From the NCBI GenBank assembly GCA_022818135.1, contig JAFMSR010000009.1:30158501-30222500 (forward strand): a stretch of 64,000 nt of DNA, written 5' to 3'. The notes under the pieces are model-generated. The model had not been told where the DNA came from. It saw nothing but the letters and a program-made list of their open reading frames with translations, and searched no databases. This document shows, one piece after another, positions 11,101 through 20,139 of this stretch. The translations under genes and the position numbers were made by a program. The first letter of the stretch is position 1, and every line of letters begins with the position of its first letter. This stretch comes from Saxidomus purpurata. Its lineage: Eukaryota > Mollusca > Bivalvia > Venerida > Veneridae.

Positions 11101-13043
11101 TGACTTGCATAGCTTTACACCCGTGTTTTCTGAATCGTATGCTATTTCAGACGGTGGATGGTCCTACTGGACTTCATGGGGGACATGCAGTTTAACCTGT
11201 GGTACTGGTACACGTACCCGATCTAGAAATTGCACAAATCCCGTACCTTCAATAACAGGGCGCTACTGTGGAGGTGGCCCTACAGAGACTGTTACATGCG
11301 AAACACAAACATGTTCTTGTAAGTACAATGTGTGCGTGTGTTTTAGCTGTAAATTGTCATTTATGTTTCAAGCTTCTGTCGTCCTGTCGAGCCGCTATGT
11401 CGAAATAAGTTTAGAACACTCGTATATTTAAAAAAAAAATCAGAAACAGATACGAGAGGTGATTCATGAATTTTGAAACACTGATACAACTAATACATGT
11501 AACTGTGCACGATTTTATCGTGTTCATGTTGCTTAGAGTTTTAACGATGTATTCCATGTTAAGCAGATTTGTGATTTCAACATAGGTTGACGCGATAGTT
11601 GATAGCTCTTAAGAGAGATAATAGGGTACCTTTTGAACTGCCATACAGACACATTCAGAAAGAACTAAAGGGACAAGGACATGACGTTTGCTCGTCAACA
11701 CTACATATAGATAAGCATGTATTCGGCAAATCACTTGCATGTAATCCTGCCTTTGAAAAGTCAAAGCAATTGAGTTTTCGAAGGCAACCAAGTAAGACAA
11801 CAAATGGAAAAATGTTCAATAAAAAGGCCAATCCTCCAACCCAAAGAGAAGAGGCCAATGATTTAAGTATATCTGAAGCTACTGAAGCTACATGTAGATC
11901 AAAAGGTAAACCTTCGTGGATCTATTGCAGTAAGTATAATGTTGTGTGCAAAAAATGTCGAGTTCAAAACTCATGAATCACTCTCTTTACCTAAATTGCT
12001 TTATGACAAGGTAACTGATTTTTCGACATTAAAAACAATGCTGAGGCATTTCCAAAAGAAAGTTTTAACTTAGAATATATAGTTCGTCATTCGTTGATTA
12101 TGAGACATATGCCAGTAACCCATTAGCCTATTATGCTTAAACTTTACATGTAAGTTTTCTGCAGGCAGGGGATGACTGCTGGTAAAACTGGGACCAAAAT
12201 AAGAGGTCAAAACTTAAGTATGACACACAGCTTCTAGTCCGACTAGCATATATCTTTTGAACTGAATATGTCAGTTACCTGTTTATTTTTGATGACCCTT
12301 AATGGTATTTGGAGAAGGACGTGCTGGTCAAAGTCAGTTTCAAAAGATATTTATAATGAAAGCTGCTTCGAAAGCATTTCAAAGGACTGTATTTGCCTAC
12401 GTAACCGAATTAAAGAAGGCCAAAAGAAGAAACTGACTGTATTAGAAAAATTATGGAATTCACATAAAAGACTATTAGATGTTCTCCCCCCCCCCCCCCC
12501 CCCCGCCCCCCATCTGCCTGGTTAAGACACGTATACTTCTGTATATTTCACGATTAGAACGTGTGTTTTAAGGAAAGTGTAACCATTTTGTTTTATAAAA
12601 CGTGCATTTCTACAATAAAATATTGAAATTAATTTACTGTTTATTTGTTTTAAGCACAACAAGTTGCTTTCACCGCATCAAGAGCCACGGCCTGGAATCC
12701 TGTCATATTTACCTCAGTTCTCTACAACCATGGTCATGGTTACAACAGCAGAACGGGAAGATTCACATGTCCTATTGCAGGCATTTATTACATTTCATCT
12801 AGTCTTGCAACAGCATGGGGGAAAATTTCCAGTTATATGATTTGTCGTATATACATCAACTCAGTGGCAAAGCTAGCATCAAGTGAAAACCCGACGGACG
12901 ATAACAAGGACGAATATTCTGTGACAATATCCGGTACTTTCCATCTAAACGTGAACGATATTGTCTCCATTGGTTGTAATGAGGTTACTCTAAACAGTGG
13001 CTCCTCTTCATTCACAGGCTTCTTGGTTACATCGGATAATTGA
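3436..13043 (+). CDS. Secreted mosaic protein LU-ShKT-TSP1x3-C1q, 11 exons (reconstructed)
   Basis: Proposed coding exons: 3436-3448, 4531-4572, 4762-4841, 7617-7673, 8035-8170, 9297-9419, 9721-9891, 10513-10683, 11151-11318, 11606-11929, 12655-13043. They total 1,674 nt (557 residues plus stop) with every phase matching. The product has a signal peptide (about 1-19, starting MLLQYC), an LU/Ly6 domain (about 20-109), a ShKT domain (113-150), three thrombospondin type 1 repeats (152-207, 209-264, 266-320), a basic linker (321-428) and a C-terminal C1q domain (430-557). There is no transmembrane helix or GPI tail, so it should be secreted. C1q domains trimerise and bind varied ligands; TSP1 repeats bind matrix or glycans. 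A role in recognition or adhesion is inference. Exon 10 has a weak acceptor; skipping it keeps frame (449 residues). No canonical AATAAA follows the stop; GATAAA occurs near 13195. I do not recognise a named gene with this domain order. Confidence 0.8.
3679..3865 (+). mobile_element. tRNA-derived SINE (family 1)
   Basis: The head has an A box (TGGTGTAGAGG) and a B box (GGTTCAAGTCC), followed by a body containing GGTACTGGTTTTTCCAGGAA and a tail ending in TCACAATCGAGCTAAAATAA. A second copy lies at 47332-47504 on the minus strand. It sits in intron 1 of the mosaic gene. Confidence 0.8.
3866..4530. other. Intron 1 remainder, no feature seen
   Basis: AT-rich intron sequence. I see no gene or recognisable repeat here. 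Confidence 0.6.
4998..5076 (+). mobile_element. tRNA-like SINE head fragment (family 2)
   Basis: The segment reads AGCGGTTAGAGTCGCTGACT and continues into TTGAAATCACTGTAAACTCTC. It matches 31509-31570 (GTGGTTAGAGTAGCTGACTT...). Only a head is present; it abuts the foldback element. Confidence 0.5.
5077..7244. mobile_element. Foldback-type element made of 17-bp repeats
   Basis: The ends are inverted repeats: 5077-5109 and the complement of 7212-7244 agree at 32 of 33 positions (CAAAATTATAAAACGTGAA at the outer end). The interior is a 17-bp tandem array (AGCTACTGCTACTGCTA and variants, with a 34-bp variant carrying CGGCTGTG). The first roughly 55 bp run in the opposite orientation (AGCAGTAGC), and the array then flips near 5165. 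So the whole looks like a foldback element with one short and one greatly expanded arm. No target-site duplication is clear. It lies in intron 3 of the mosaic gene. Confidence 0.75.
9297..9419 (+). CDS. Exon 6: ShKT domain
   Basis: This single phase 1-1 exon encodes one six-cysteine ShKT domain: CIDD, then DCARLN, then ICQTKHQAKNVCPKFCNLC. The spacing (C...DC...C...C-x3-C-x2-C) is that of ShK-like modules found in metalloproteases and venom peptides of many animals, usually as an extracellular interaction module. Whether the critical channel-blocking Lys-Tyr pair exists is doubtful: there is no tyrosine in the exon. So ion-channel block is not suggested. Confidence 0.85.
9721..11318 (+). CDS. 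Exons 7-9: three thrombospondin type 1 repeats
   Basis: Exons 9721-9891, 10513-10683 and 11151-11318 each encode one TSP1 repeat and each is phase 1-1, a pattern typical of shuffled modules. The cores are GGWTQWSGWSSC, GAWSIWSAWGSC and GGWSYWTSWGTC, each followed by C-x3-C, an R-x-R-x-C-T-N-P segment and three more cysteines. Layered Trp and Arg residues are retained in all three, so the repeats should fold. W-x-x-W sites make C-mannosylation likely by family knowledge. Confidence 0.9.
11606..11929 (+). CDS. Exon 10: basic, low-similarity linker (less certain)
   Basis: This frame is open for about 125 codons and joins to both neighbours in phase (T+CT giving Ser; A+CA giving Thr). It is lysine-rich, cysteine-poor and matches no domain I know. 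The acceptor (GTTGATAG) has a weak pyrimidine tract. The donor is a good GTAAGT at 11930, with an alternative in-phase donor GTAAAC near 11906. It may be an alternatively spliced spacer. Confidence 0.5.
12344..12521 (+). CDS. Possible cassette exon with poly-proline end
   Basis: A stretch bounded by an acceptor (AAAGTCAG) and a donor-like GTTAAG is open and phase 1-1, so it could be inserted before the C1q exon without a frame change. It would encode a lysine/leucine-rich, possibly coiled-coil piece ending in a run of prolines from an 18-base C homopolymer. The donor is non-consensus, and this is only a candidate. Confidence 0.25.
12655..13043 (+). CDS. Exon 11: C1q domain and stop
   Basis: The last exon encodes a complete globular C1q domain of about 128 residues. 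Family marks are VAFTASR at the start, the conserved NHGHGYNSRTGRFTCPIAG segment with G-x-Y forms, aromatic-rich strands, and the closing SSFTGFLVTSDN before TGA (13041-13043). Bivalves carry hundreds of C1q-domain genes, most with only a signal peptide or coiled coil in front. Here the domain is fused to LU, ShKT and TSP1 modules. Confidence 0.9.
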
Positions 13044-13644
13044 TTTACGAAGCTTTTTGTCTATTTATCTGTTAGATTTGTCATCAAAGTACGTACCCCG
13101 ATTTTGATTCTTCCATGTGCATTGTTTCTTTCAGTATTTCTTGTGCATTTTCTTAAGTACTTTGTATGTATATACATGTATAGTGTCTTTCCGGATAAAA
13201 TGTTGACACATAATCAGTATTCGTTAAATGTGCAATTATGCCTTTTGAGCATCAAGGTCAATATGTGTCAATATGATTCGTAGTGAAAAGCTATATGATA
13301 ATGCAGTATAGTGAATATGTAAAAAGAGGGCAAACTCTTCTTTTCAATGTCACTCGAACGTTCGACATTTTCATGATAACACTGTAATTATTGATAGATT
13401 AATATGTGACTGAGCAGTGATAATCTCCCCAGCAATTATCACAAAAAGGTACTGCTCAGCCATTTATTGTTATGTACAAAAATATGTTTTTCGCTCATCT
13501 GGCACAAAGTGGATCGCTCACGTCTGTCGTAGGTCGTACATCTGTTTACAATTTCCTTCAAACGACATTTCCTCTAAAACCACCGGACAAATGTTTATGA
13601 AACTTGGCAGGGATGCTCTTTGCATAAAGCTCTATCAAATGTGT

Positions 13645-14650
13645 TAAAGTAATTCCATTCCACCAAGAACCATGGCAGCAGAAAGGAAAAATTCTTAAAA
13701 ACCGGAAGGCCAAGAGCTTAGATATTCGACCTCTACAAGGAGTGCCGAAATCATGACCCCCGGATCAAAATTCACCCGGCCCGTGGGTCACTTAATTTTA
13801 CCTCTATTAGTAGGTTTATGTAGGAAAACTTTAAAAAATCTTGTTTGAAACCACAAGGTCAAGAGATGTAGCATTGCCTAGTAGATTTCTACCAAGCCTT
13901 GATCAAATCAAGACCCCTGGTCATAATTAATCCCGCCCAGGGAGTAACTTGATTTTATATATGCTTATTTATATAGGGAAAACATCAAAAATCTTCTCTG
14001 AATCAAATAAGGCATAGAGCTTAGATGGTTTGGCTTTTAGCGTTGTCAACTGGACCTCTTCAAAGGTTTTTAAAAAATCATGACCCCGTGTCAAAATTTA
14101 CCCGGCCCTACGGGCACTTGATTTTACATAAGCTTATATCGTAAAAACTTTAAAACTCTTCTTGAAACTACAAGTTGTCGAGTTTAGATAATTAGCATGT
14201 AGCATTGCCTAGTGTACCTCTACCAATACTGTTCAAATTATGAACCCGGGTTAAAATTGACCATGACCGAGTTTCATTCGATTTTACCTAGGCTTATACA
14301 GAAAAAGAATATTTTTCTCTGAAACCACAAAGTCTCGAGCTGAGATATTTGGCATGCAGAATGCTTAGTGGACCTCTGTCATGATTGTTCAAATCATAAC
14401 CCCCAGGTTAAAATTGACCCTGCCCGGGTGTAACTTGATTTAACATAGGCTAATAGGGAAAATGTTTAAAAAAACACAAGGCCCAGGGCTATTTGGAATC
14501 TAACGTTATGTAGTAGACCTCTACGAAGATTGTTCAAATCAGCACCTCCAGGTCAAAATTGACCCTTTCTGCAAATGTTGACCTTTTATTATAGCTAACG
14601 GTAGCCAGGTGATCGATATACGGCCATCTTTGCCCTCTTGTTAGATTTGC
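13645..14650. repeat. Degenerate 145-170 bp tandem repeat block
   Basis: About six diverged units are marked by a recurring CATGACCCCC-like phrase near 13750, 13910, 14080, 14240, 14396 and 14540, followed by AAAATT(G/C)ACCC and ACTTGATTTTA. It is a non-coding dispersed repeat lying 3' of the C1q exon. It is preceded by GAAACTTGGCAGGGATG, which also occurs near 33685. Confidence 0.75.
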
Positions 14651-15037
14651 CATTACTTCTAAGTACCATTTTAACTCTACATATTTTAAGTGTATCTCGT
14701 CTTTTGATTAATACGCTTGATCTGTATACGAAATTGTTACAACATATGATTTTTATAATATTAAATAGTCAGTACTAAACCTTATATTAATGGCTCAGTT
14801 AATTACGATTATATTTTCAATTTGGATTAATTTGTTGCTGTATAACTTACTGTGATTCTGACTTCTGTTTGTTGTTGAGCTTTGTGAAGTAGTGGAATTT
14901 ACCTCTTTAATGTCAATCAAGCTGACATAGCGTCATGTTATTTAGCGTGGGTTTCCGAGATGAAAAAGTGTTTCTTTTTTATTAAGATTGGTTTTTTTTT
15001 TTATGAGCACGATAGGCATTAAAGCTGTTGAGGTGTT

Positions 15038-15132
15038 GTAAGCGTTTTGTCTGTATACGTGACAAAACAGACGGATCACGTCACGATAATGTAAGCGTTT
15101 GTCTGTATACGTGACAAAACAGACGGATCACG
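15038..15132. repeat. Two-copy direct repeat with internal palindrome
   Basis: Copies at 15038-15080 and 15091-15132 differ by one base. Each contains the inverted pair GTTTTGTC / GACAAAAC around a nine-base spacer. Confidence 0.85.
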
Positions 15133-15299
15133 CCAGGACAAGACTTCAGCCAGAGTGACTTTATAAAGTATTAACAGTTCAGGGACCGTTGAGGTTAACG
15201 AAAAAGTGGTCTCAGTGTTGACCACTTCTAGGAATGACAAATGTACATATAACACCACGGAAATTCATTATACTGAAGGTTCCTCAGACACCGAGGCAC

Positions 15300-15385
15300 C
15301 TGCAGGAATATATCTGCCGTGGTTTTGGCAGGCAGACAGTTTACTTTACAATCTTTCCTGGGAAGAACCAGTACTAACTTTGACT
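15300..15385 (-). mobile_element. SINE body fragment sharing the GTACTGGTTCTTCCCAGGAA core
   Basis: The complement carries AGTACTGGTTCTTCCCAGGA, matching elements at 25175-25335 and 28120-28225. The tRNA-like head is not visible. Confidence 0.5.
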
Positions 15386-15399
15386 TGTTCTATATAACC

Positions 15400-17640
15400 A
15401 ATTTCCCCTCGTTTATATGCTTGAAAGGATTATGGGTAATATGGAACATAACCAATTATATCAAATTCATATATGAAAGGGAGTATCAGGTTAAAACTCT
15501 TACTTAATCAGCTTACATGTAAAATACGATTTATCCCTACAAGTACTTCTAAATACTAGATACTGTAAATGAATCATTACTTAAAACAACATTTAAACAA
15601 TTCCTGGTTTCTACTTACTCTTTAAAAGCAAATGGTGAATTGGAAATAAGGGGAGGTAACTCAACGGAAAATGCCAGATATTACTTTATTGTTACACTAG
15701 TTTTACAAAACCTGTCTAAAAATAGAACATCTGTTACTTAAAATACCATAAACAGTTTGTTATAAAAAATGATCGACATATTTTCAAAAATAACTTGGGT
15801 ACGATTGGAATGTAAGTGTTTCTATCTGGATGTTGACTTTGTGAACTTGGCACGAAGGGCAATAGAACTCAGGTGAGCGATATAAGGACATTATGACCAT
15901 CTTGTTTAAACATTTCTAATTTAAAACCTAAATCTCGTTCGGACTTTCATATTTTCATTAACAACAAGTCAATATTACATAATTATATCAGATATTTACA
16001 GACATTTTGTACAAAGCAAATAATAACGTTGAACATGCAGTAAAATCGCTACGGTAAATTTTCGATCATGGACCAGTCAGTCCAAAACATCCATGGTCAA
16101 TTTCTTTTCCCTGACTTGAAGCTTAATCTTTGTTTCAAGCCACTGACGGATTTCTTTTCTATAATCTCGGCTTGGTCTTGAGCCTTGGAAAATGTCCAAA
16201 CCAGCTTTCGATGACCGATTTCTTTCTCCAATCCAGGATTGGAGACGCTTGAGGGTAGGCTTGAAGGTTTGTTTTTATCAGTCAATACGTGAATCGTCTC
16301 ATCATTATACATGTATAGGACATATTTCTGTGTATTTTCACTGCATTTTGTACTTCACATATTTTACTACATTAATGTAAAAATTAGCTTCTCATTAAAT
16401 GTACATGCAGAACTAATGGTTGCATGACTGTCAAAGAATAATATAGTATATATGTTGACGTAAATCAGTCAAAAATCACGAATGTTTCCATGGAAGCATA
16501 TCAACAGTGATGTCAAGTTCTTTGCCAGACTCTTCTGACCATTATAACAGTTGGCTGTTGCCAAAGGTGTAAATATTTTCAAAATTGAAGTAACAACGCA
16601 CTACTGTCGAAATTTTGATCCTGATTGGTTACGCCATTTAACATAAATGGTCAACTGTTTTGTAATTTTAATATTTTCGACTGTCTTTACGGTTAATGTT
16701 CCCAATATTTTTTACAGCGATTTTCTTTTTCAGGTATTTCTCTTAAAATTAAGGAAAAAACATTTACATAAAGTTGTTTTTGAATTCGCACTGATTCTGA
16801 GCGTCAGGTTTTCTCGTAAAGCGGCACATTAACACTTATTTAGTGGTGTTTAATATTTCATTACAATGATTAAATTGATAAAATTCAAAATAAGTCATAT
16901 ATTTTTTCCTGTCTACTTGTTTTACCTAGTCCAAGTTCGCATTTATTAAGTCGCGCATTTACGCACCCCTCTCTGTTAAACATAAATGAAGCAAATATCA
17001 TATTTATGTACTTTCTTTTTTCGTACCAATGTAACGTTAAAAGGAAACAAAATATTAAGTAACGGGAAATTATTACATAACGTTGTTCTAATCTTCTTTT
17101 GATCATTCGTATTGACTGACTAAATGACTGACCGGCCGATTGATTTGATGATTGAATGCATTCGTTATGTTTTTAATAGACATTTAGCGGATCGGTTTTT
17201 TTATTTTCCTTGTATTAAATTTTTTATAGACCTTTTATATTTCGTGAGTCACTGCGGTTTTTAAAATGACTGACTAACACACTACTGTTATAGCATGTTT
17301 CACGAGGATACCGGCGCAATGTTCCCGAAGCTAGGATTGAAGTCAGTACAAAAGAAACGTACAGCGGTTTGACAAGACATAGAAAAGAAATTCGCATTAA
17401 CTTTGATTCAATCCTGGATTGATACTCGGTCTGTTCAATCTAGGTTTCAAACAAGGTTTCAAACCACAGAAAAAAATTGGCCACAAGAGTAAGACGCCCT
17501 TGGTTAATAAAATGTCGTGCTGTCAAGCACGTTCTCAATCCGTTACATATTAACACAGAATGTGTTTGCGTTTAAGATCTAAAGCAAGTACTATTTGACC
17601 TTATTTGCTTAAAATGTCGATGTATAACGGTATATATCGA
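15400..17640. other. Intergenic, nothing recognised
   Basis: Several short open frames have no domain resemblance. Scattered pieces such as CAATCCAGGATTGG (about 16230) and CAATCCTGGATTGA (about 17410) suggest old transposon ends but could not be joined into an element. Confidence 0.5.
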
Positions 17641-17697
17641 GGGATTATTTCAAGTGTACTGATCGTATAATACACCCATGCACATAGTATACTCAGT

Positions 17698-17770
17698 CAG
17701 AAAGTGTGCATGACTCTTTCTCGTGTCAGAAAGTGTGCATGACTCTTTCACGTTTAAGAAAGTGTGCATA
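17698..17770. repeat. 29-bp tandem repeat, about 2.5 copies
   Basis: Two full units of CAGAAAGTGTGCATGACTCT plus a variable nine-base end are followed by a partial third. Confidence 0.8.
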
Positions 17771-17890
17771 GGGTTAAGACAACCATGTACGAAAGCCCAT
17801 AATTTACACATACGCATATTTGGTATCAAATTAAAGGTTAATTTATCGTCATTATATCTAGTGTGACCACCTCTGCGACGTATAACTGCC

Positions 17891-17998
17891 AATAAACGAT
17901 GTCGCATGACCTGACGTAATAAACGAGGTCGCATGACCTGACGTAATAAACGAGGTCGCATGACCTGACGTAATAAACGAGGTCACATGACCTGACGT
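17891..17998. repeat. 27-bp tandem repeat, four copies, palindromic core
   Basis: Each unit contains GAGGTCGCATGACCTGACGT (first unit GATGTCGC, last unit GAGGTCAC). The core is an inverted pair of AGGTC-like half-sites, followed by TGACGTAA. The unit length is a multiple of three, so all minus-strand frames stay open; those frames are not genes. Confidence 0.9.
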
Positions 17999-18040
17999 AA
18001 CGTCTGATGACACAATCGGAATCATGTCCCATTTAAACAT

Positions 18041-18217
18041 CTAAGAATGTCTACCTGACCTGATTCTGTTAGAAATATCTACAGTTTGTCGAAATCGAAC
18101 ATCGAGCCATGAAATTGTATTCCTATGACAGTTTAACGGCCGTGCAACGTCCTCAGCGGAAGATCCAGACGCCAACATTTCTATCGCATGGAGTCTCTCT
18201 TGTTTGCTAAGGCGTGG
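18041..18217 (-). pseudogene. Tc1/mariner-like transposase N-terminus, relic
   Basis: The complement reads RLSKQERLHAIEMLASGSSA, then EDVARPLNCHRNTISWL, then VRFRQTVDISNRIRSGRH. This is the helix-turn-helix DNA-binding half of a Tc1-like transposase (compare the usual pattern of Ar-G-x-S-x-x-x-I-A then S-x-x-T-I, then R-S-G-R). A stop follows at once, and the expected second HTH and DDE catalytic domain are missing; the 27-bp array begins where they should be. It is a dead fragment. Confidence 0.7.
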
Positions 18218-18569
18218 TATCGCTATTCATGATACATTTTGCAATATTAAATGTTTACTTGTTCGAACGGACGTCCCAGATACTTACACTAAATTGAAAT
18301 CGCAAGAAAAAAATGAAGCTGTTCACGTGCAAAATATTCCATCAAAGCTTACGTCAAGTAATAGGACAATGGAAAAGCCAACATGATCTCAACTGAGTGC
18401 AACTGAATGGTATTAGTGTACTTATTCTGTGCTAAAAATTTGACAAAAATTATGCACACCTCTTTTTTGACTGAACGGCCATTATAATCAGTTATGATTG
18501 GTTGCCATTATCAGAAAAAAATAAGAAATAAATACCGTACCGAAAAAGATCAATAAAGTAGTTTAACTG

Positions 18570-18670
18570 TTGTTATGCCACCGAAGGATGGCATATTAAA
18601 ATCGCACCGTCTGTCTGTATGTCTGTCCGTCCGTCCGTACATGCCCATTGCACAATGAAACTGGAGTATG
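18570..18670 (+). repeat. Dispersed element start with GTCT/GTCC run
   Basis: The phrase TATGCCACCGAAGGATGGCA contains an inverted pair (TGCCA/TGGCA) and is followed by AAATCGCACCGTCTGTCTG and a short GTCC microsatellite. It resembles the opening of a dispersed bivalve repeat. It may be one end of the adjacent Harbinger element, but I cannot show this. Confidence 0.4.
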
Positions 18671-18697
18671 AATTCCAAAGGTTGAACTTAGTCCAAG

Positions 18698-19545
18698 TCA
18701 TACCACATAGTCATACCGGTCCTGCCATGCCACACTGCCTGCTGGTGAGGAGACGTAGTGCCTCAGGTAGAGGCGTTGCTTCTTGGCCGCTCTGCTGTCG
18801 ACGTTGCCTCCCATCACTTGTTGCATGTCGTCCAAGTTCGTCCCCTGTCGCCATATACCCGGGATGACCTGGTGGTTATTGTCCTCGTCGTCAACCAGAC
18901 CATTCTGCTCGTGTGCGAAGCGTACCCTCATGATGTTATGCAGGCAAACGTAGGCGAGGACGATGGACTCGACCGTGCTCGGATCCTGCTTCAGCGAGTT
19001 GAGCAGACAGCCGAAGCGGTTGGACAGTATACCAAACACATTCTCCACCACTCTCCTGGCTCGTGACAGTCGATAGTTGCAGATTCTCTCTTCATGGTCC
19101 ATGTGCCGCCTTGAGAAAGGTTTCATCAGCCAGGTTTTGAGGGCGAAAGCTTCGTCAGCAATGGTGAAGTAGGGGCTGCCCCTATCATCATGTGGTAGAC
19201 GGTCTGGTTGGGGCCAACCGATGCCGTCGGTGACGATGTGGTTTCTGAGGTCACAGTCATTCCAGATCTGGGGCTCAGCCTGTCCACCAGTTCCTGGAAT
19301 AGGAGGGGGTCAACTCTCAGGAAGTTCCTGAAGGCGGCCACATCCTCTCTCCTTAGCTCTTCCATGAGTTGGTGGTACTGGCCGAAATCATCGCGTCGCC
19401 GGAGCCAGTCCCAGCTGAACATGATGCGCGGAGCCCGCTGTCACATTCTTCTATCGGCTTCCCCCTGGAGTAGCAACATATTTTGCAGCATGTCTTGGTT
19501 CAGGGCTTGGGCAGCATTCGATAGTTGGAGATCCTTTGAATAGGT
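18698..19545 (-). pseudogene. Harbinger/PIF transposase (DDE_Tnp_4), internally deleted
   Basis: Two frames carry the remains. The N-terminal piece (19422 downward) has WLRRRDDFGQYHQLMEELRR and FRNFLRVDPLLFQELVDRLS, typical of the HARBI1-like N-terminal region. The sequence then jumps, with a frame change near 19270, to IWNDCDLRNH, PHDDRGSPYF, ADEAFALKTW, MKPFSRRH, NYRLSRARRVVENVFGIL and a C-terminal tail ending near 18698. The second catalytic Asp (in ADEAF) and the Glu (in VVENVFG) remain. The segment holding the first catalytic Asp is missing, as expected for about 150 deleted residues. Upstream, an in-frame TGA near 19440 also breaks the probable start region. It is inactive. Confidence 0.85.
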
Positions 19546-19634
19546 TCAGCACTTGGCTTAAGCAAGAACAAATGACTTGAGGTCCTAGATGGAGGGGTAT
19601 ATATGGGTTATCTGGCAGATGGCATCTGACCTCC

Positions 19635-20130
19635 TTGACGTGTATCATATATAGCGTACCACAACGTATCAAAACGTACCACAACATCGTACAACGTAGA
19701 ACACCGTAACATAACGCAGCTCATAACGTAGTTCAACGTATTACAACGTATCATAATGTGACACAGCGCGGCATAGCGTGGCATAGCGTGGCATAGCGCG
19801 GCACGCGGAACGTAGTAGCAACGAGGCCACAACGTCGCATAGCTTAGTACAACGTGTCAACAACGTATCAACCCTCGGAACACGCTATGTTCACGTTCTG
19901 TTGCGTTTTTGCTACGTTGTTGCCACGTAATACTACGTTGTACAACGTTCTCGCCACGTTGTTGTCTCTATGTAGTACGTTGTGGGAAAACGTGAGTGAA
20001 TTTTGAACACGTTCAAAATTGAAATTTCCTTTTCATGTTTAGCCACGTTTGATCACGTTTTAGCCACGTTCTTCTACGCTTGCTCACGTTGTAGCCACTT
20101 GTCCCAACGTAGCTTAACGTAGCGGCCAAA
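19635..20130. repeat. Phased ACGT-core array, orientation-switching
   Basis: About 27 ACGT tetramers fall in roughly 500 bp, commonly 10-11 bp apart. They are mostly AACGTA from 19655 to about 19870, then mostly CACGTT/TACGTTG to about 20100, with AACGT again at the very end. The spacers are not conserved, so it is not an ordinary satellite. It lies upstream of the Harbinger relic and may be its subterminal, protein-binding region (inference). Confidence 0.65.
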
Positions 20131-20139
20131 ACGTGACAC

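Noticed and set aside
17650..18040. Three overlapping minus-strand open frames
   Set aside because: They run through the 27-bp array, whose unit is divisible by three; open frames are expected without selection.
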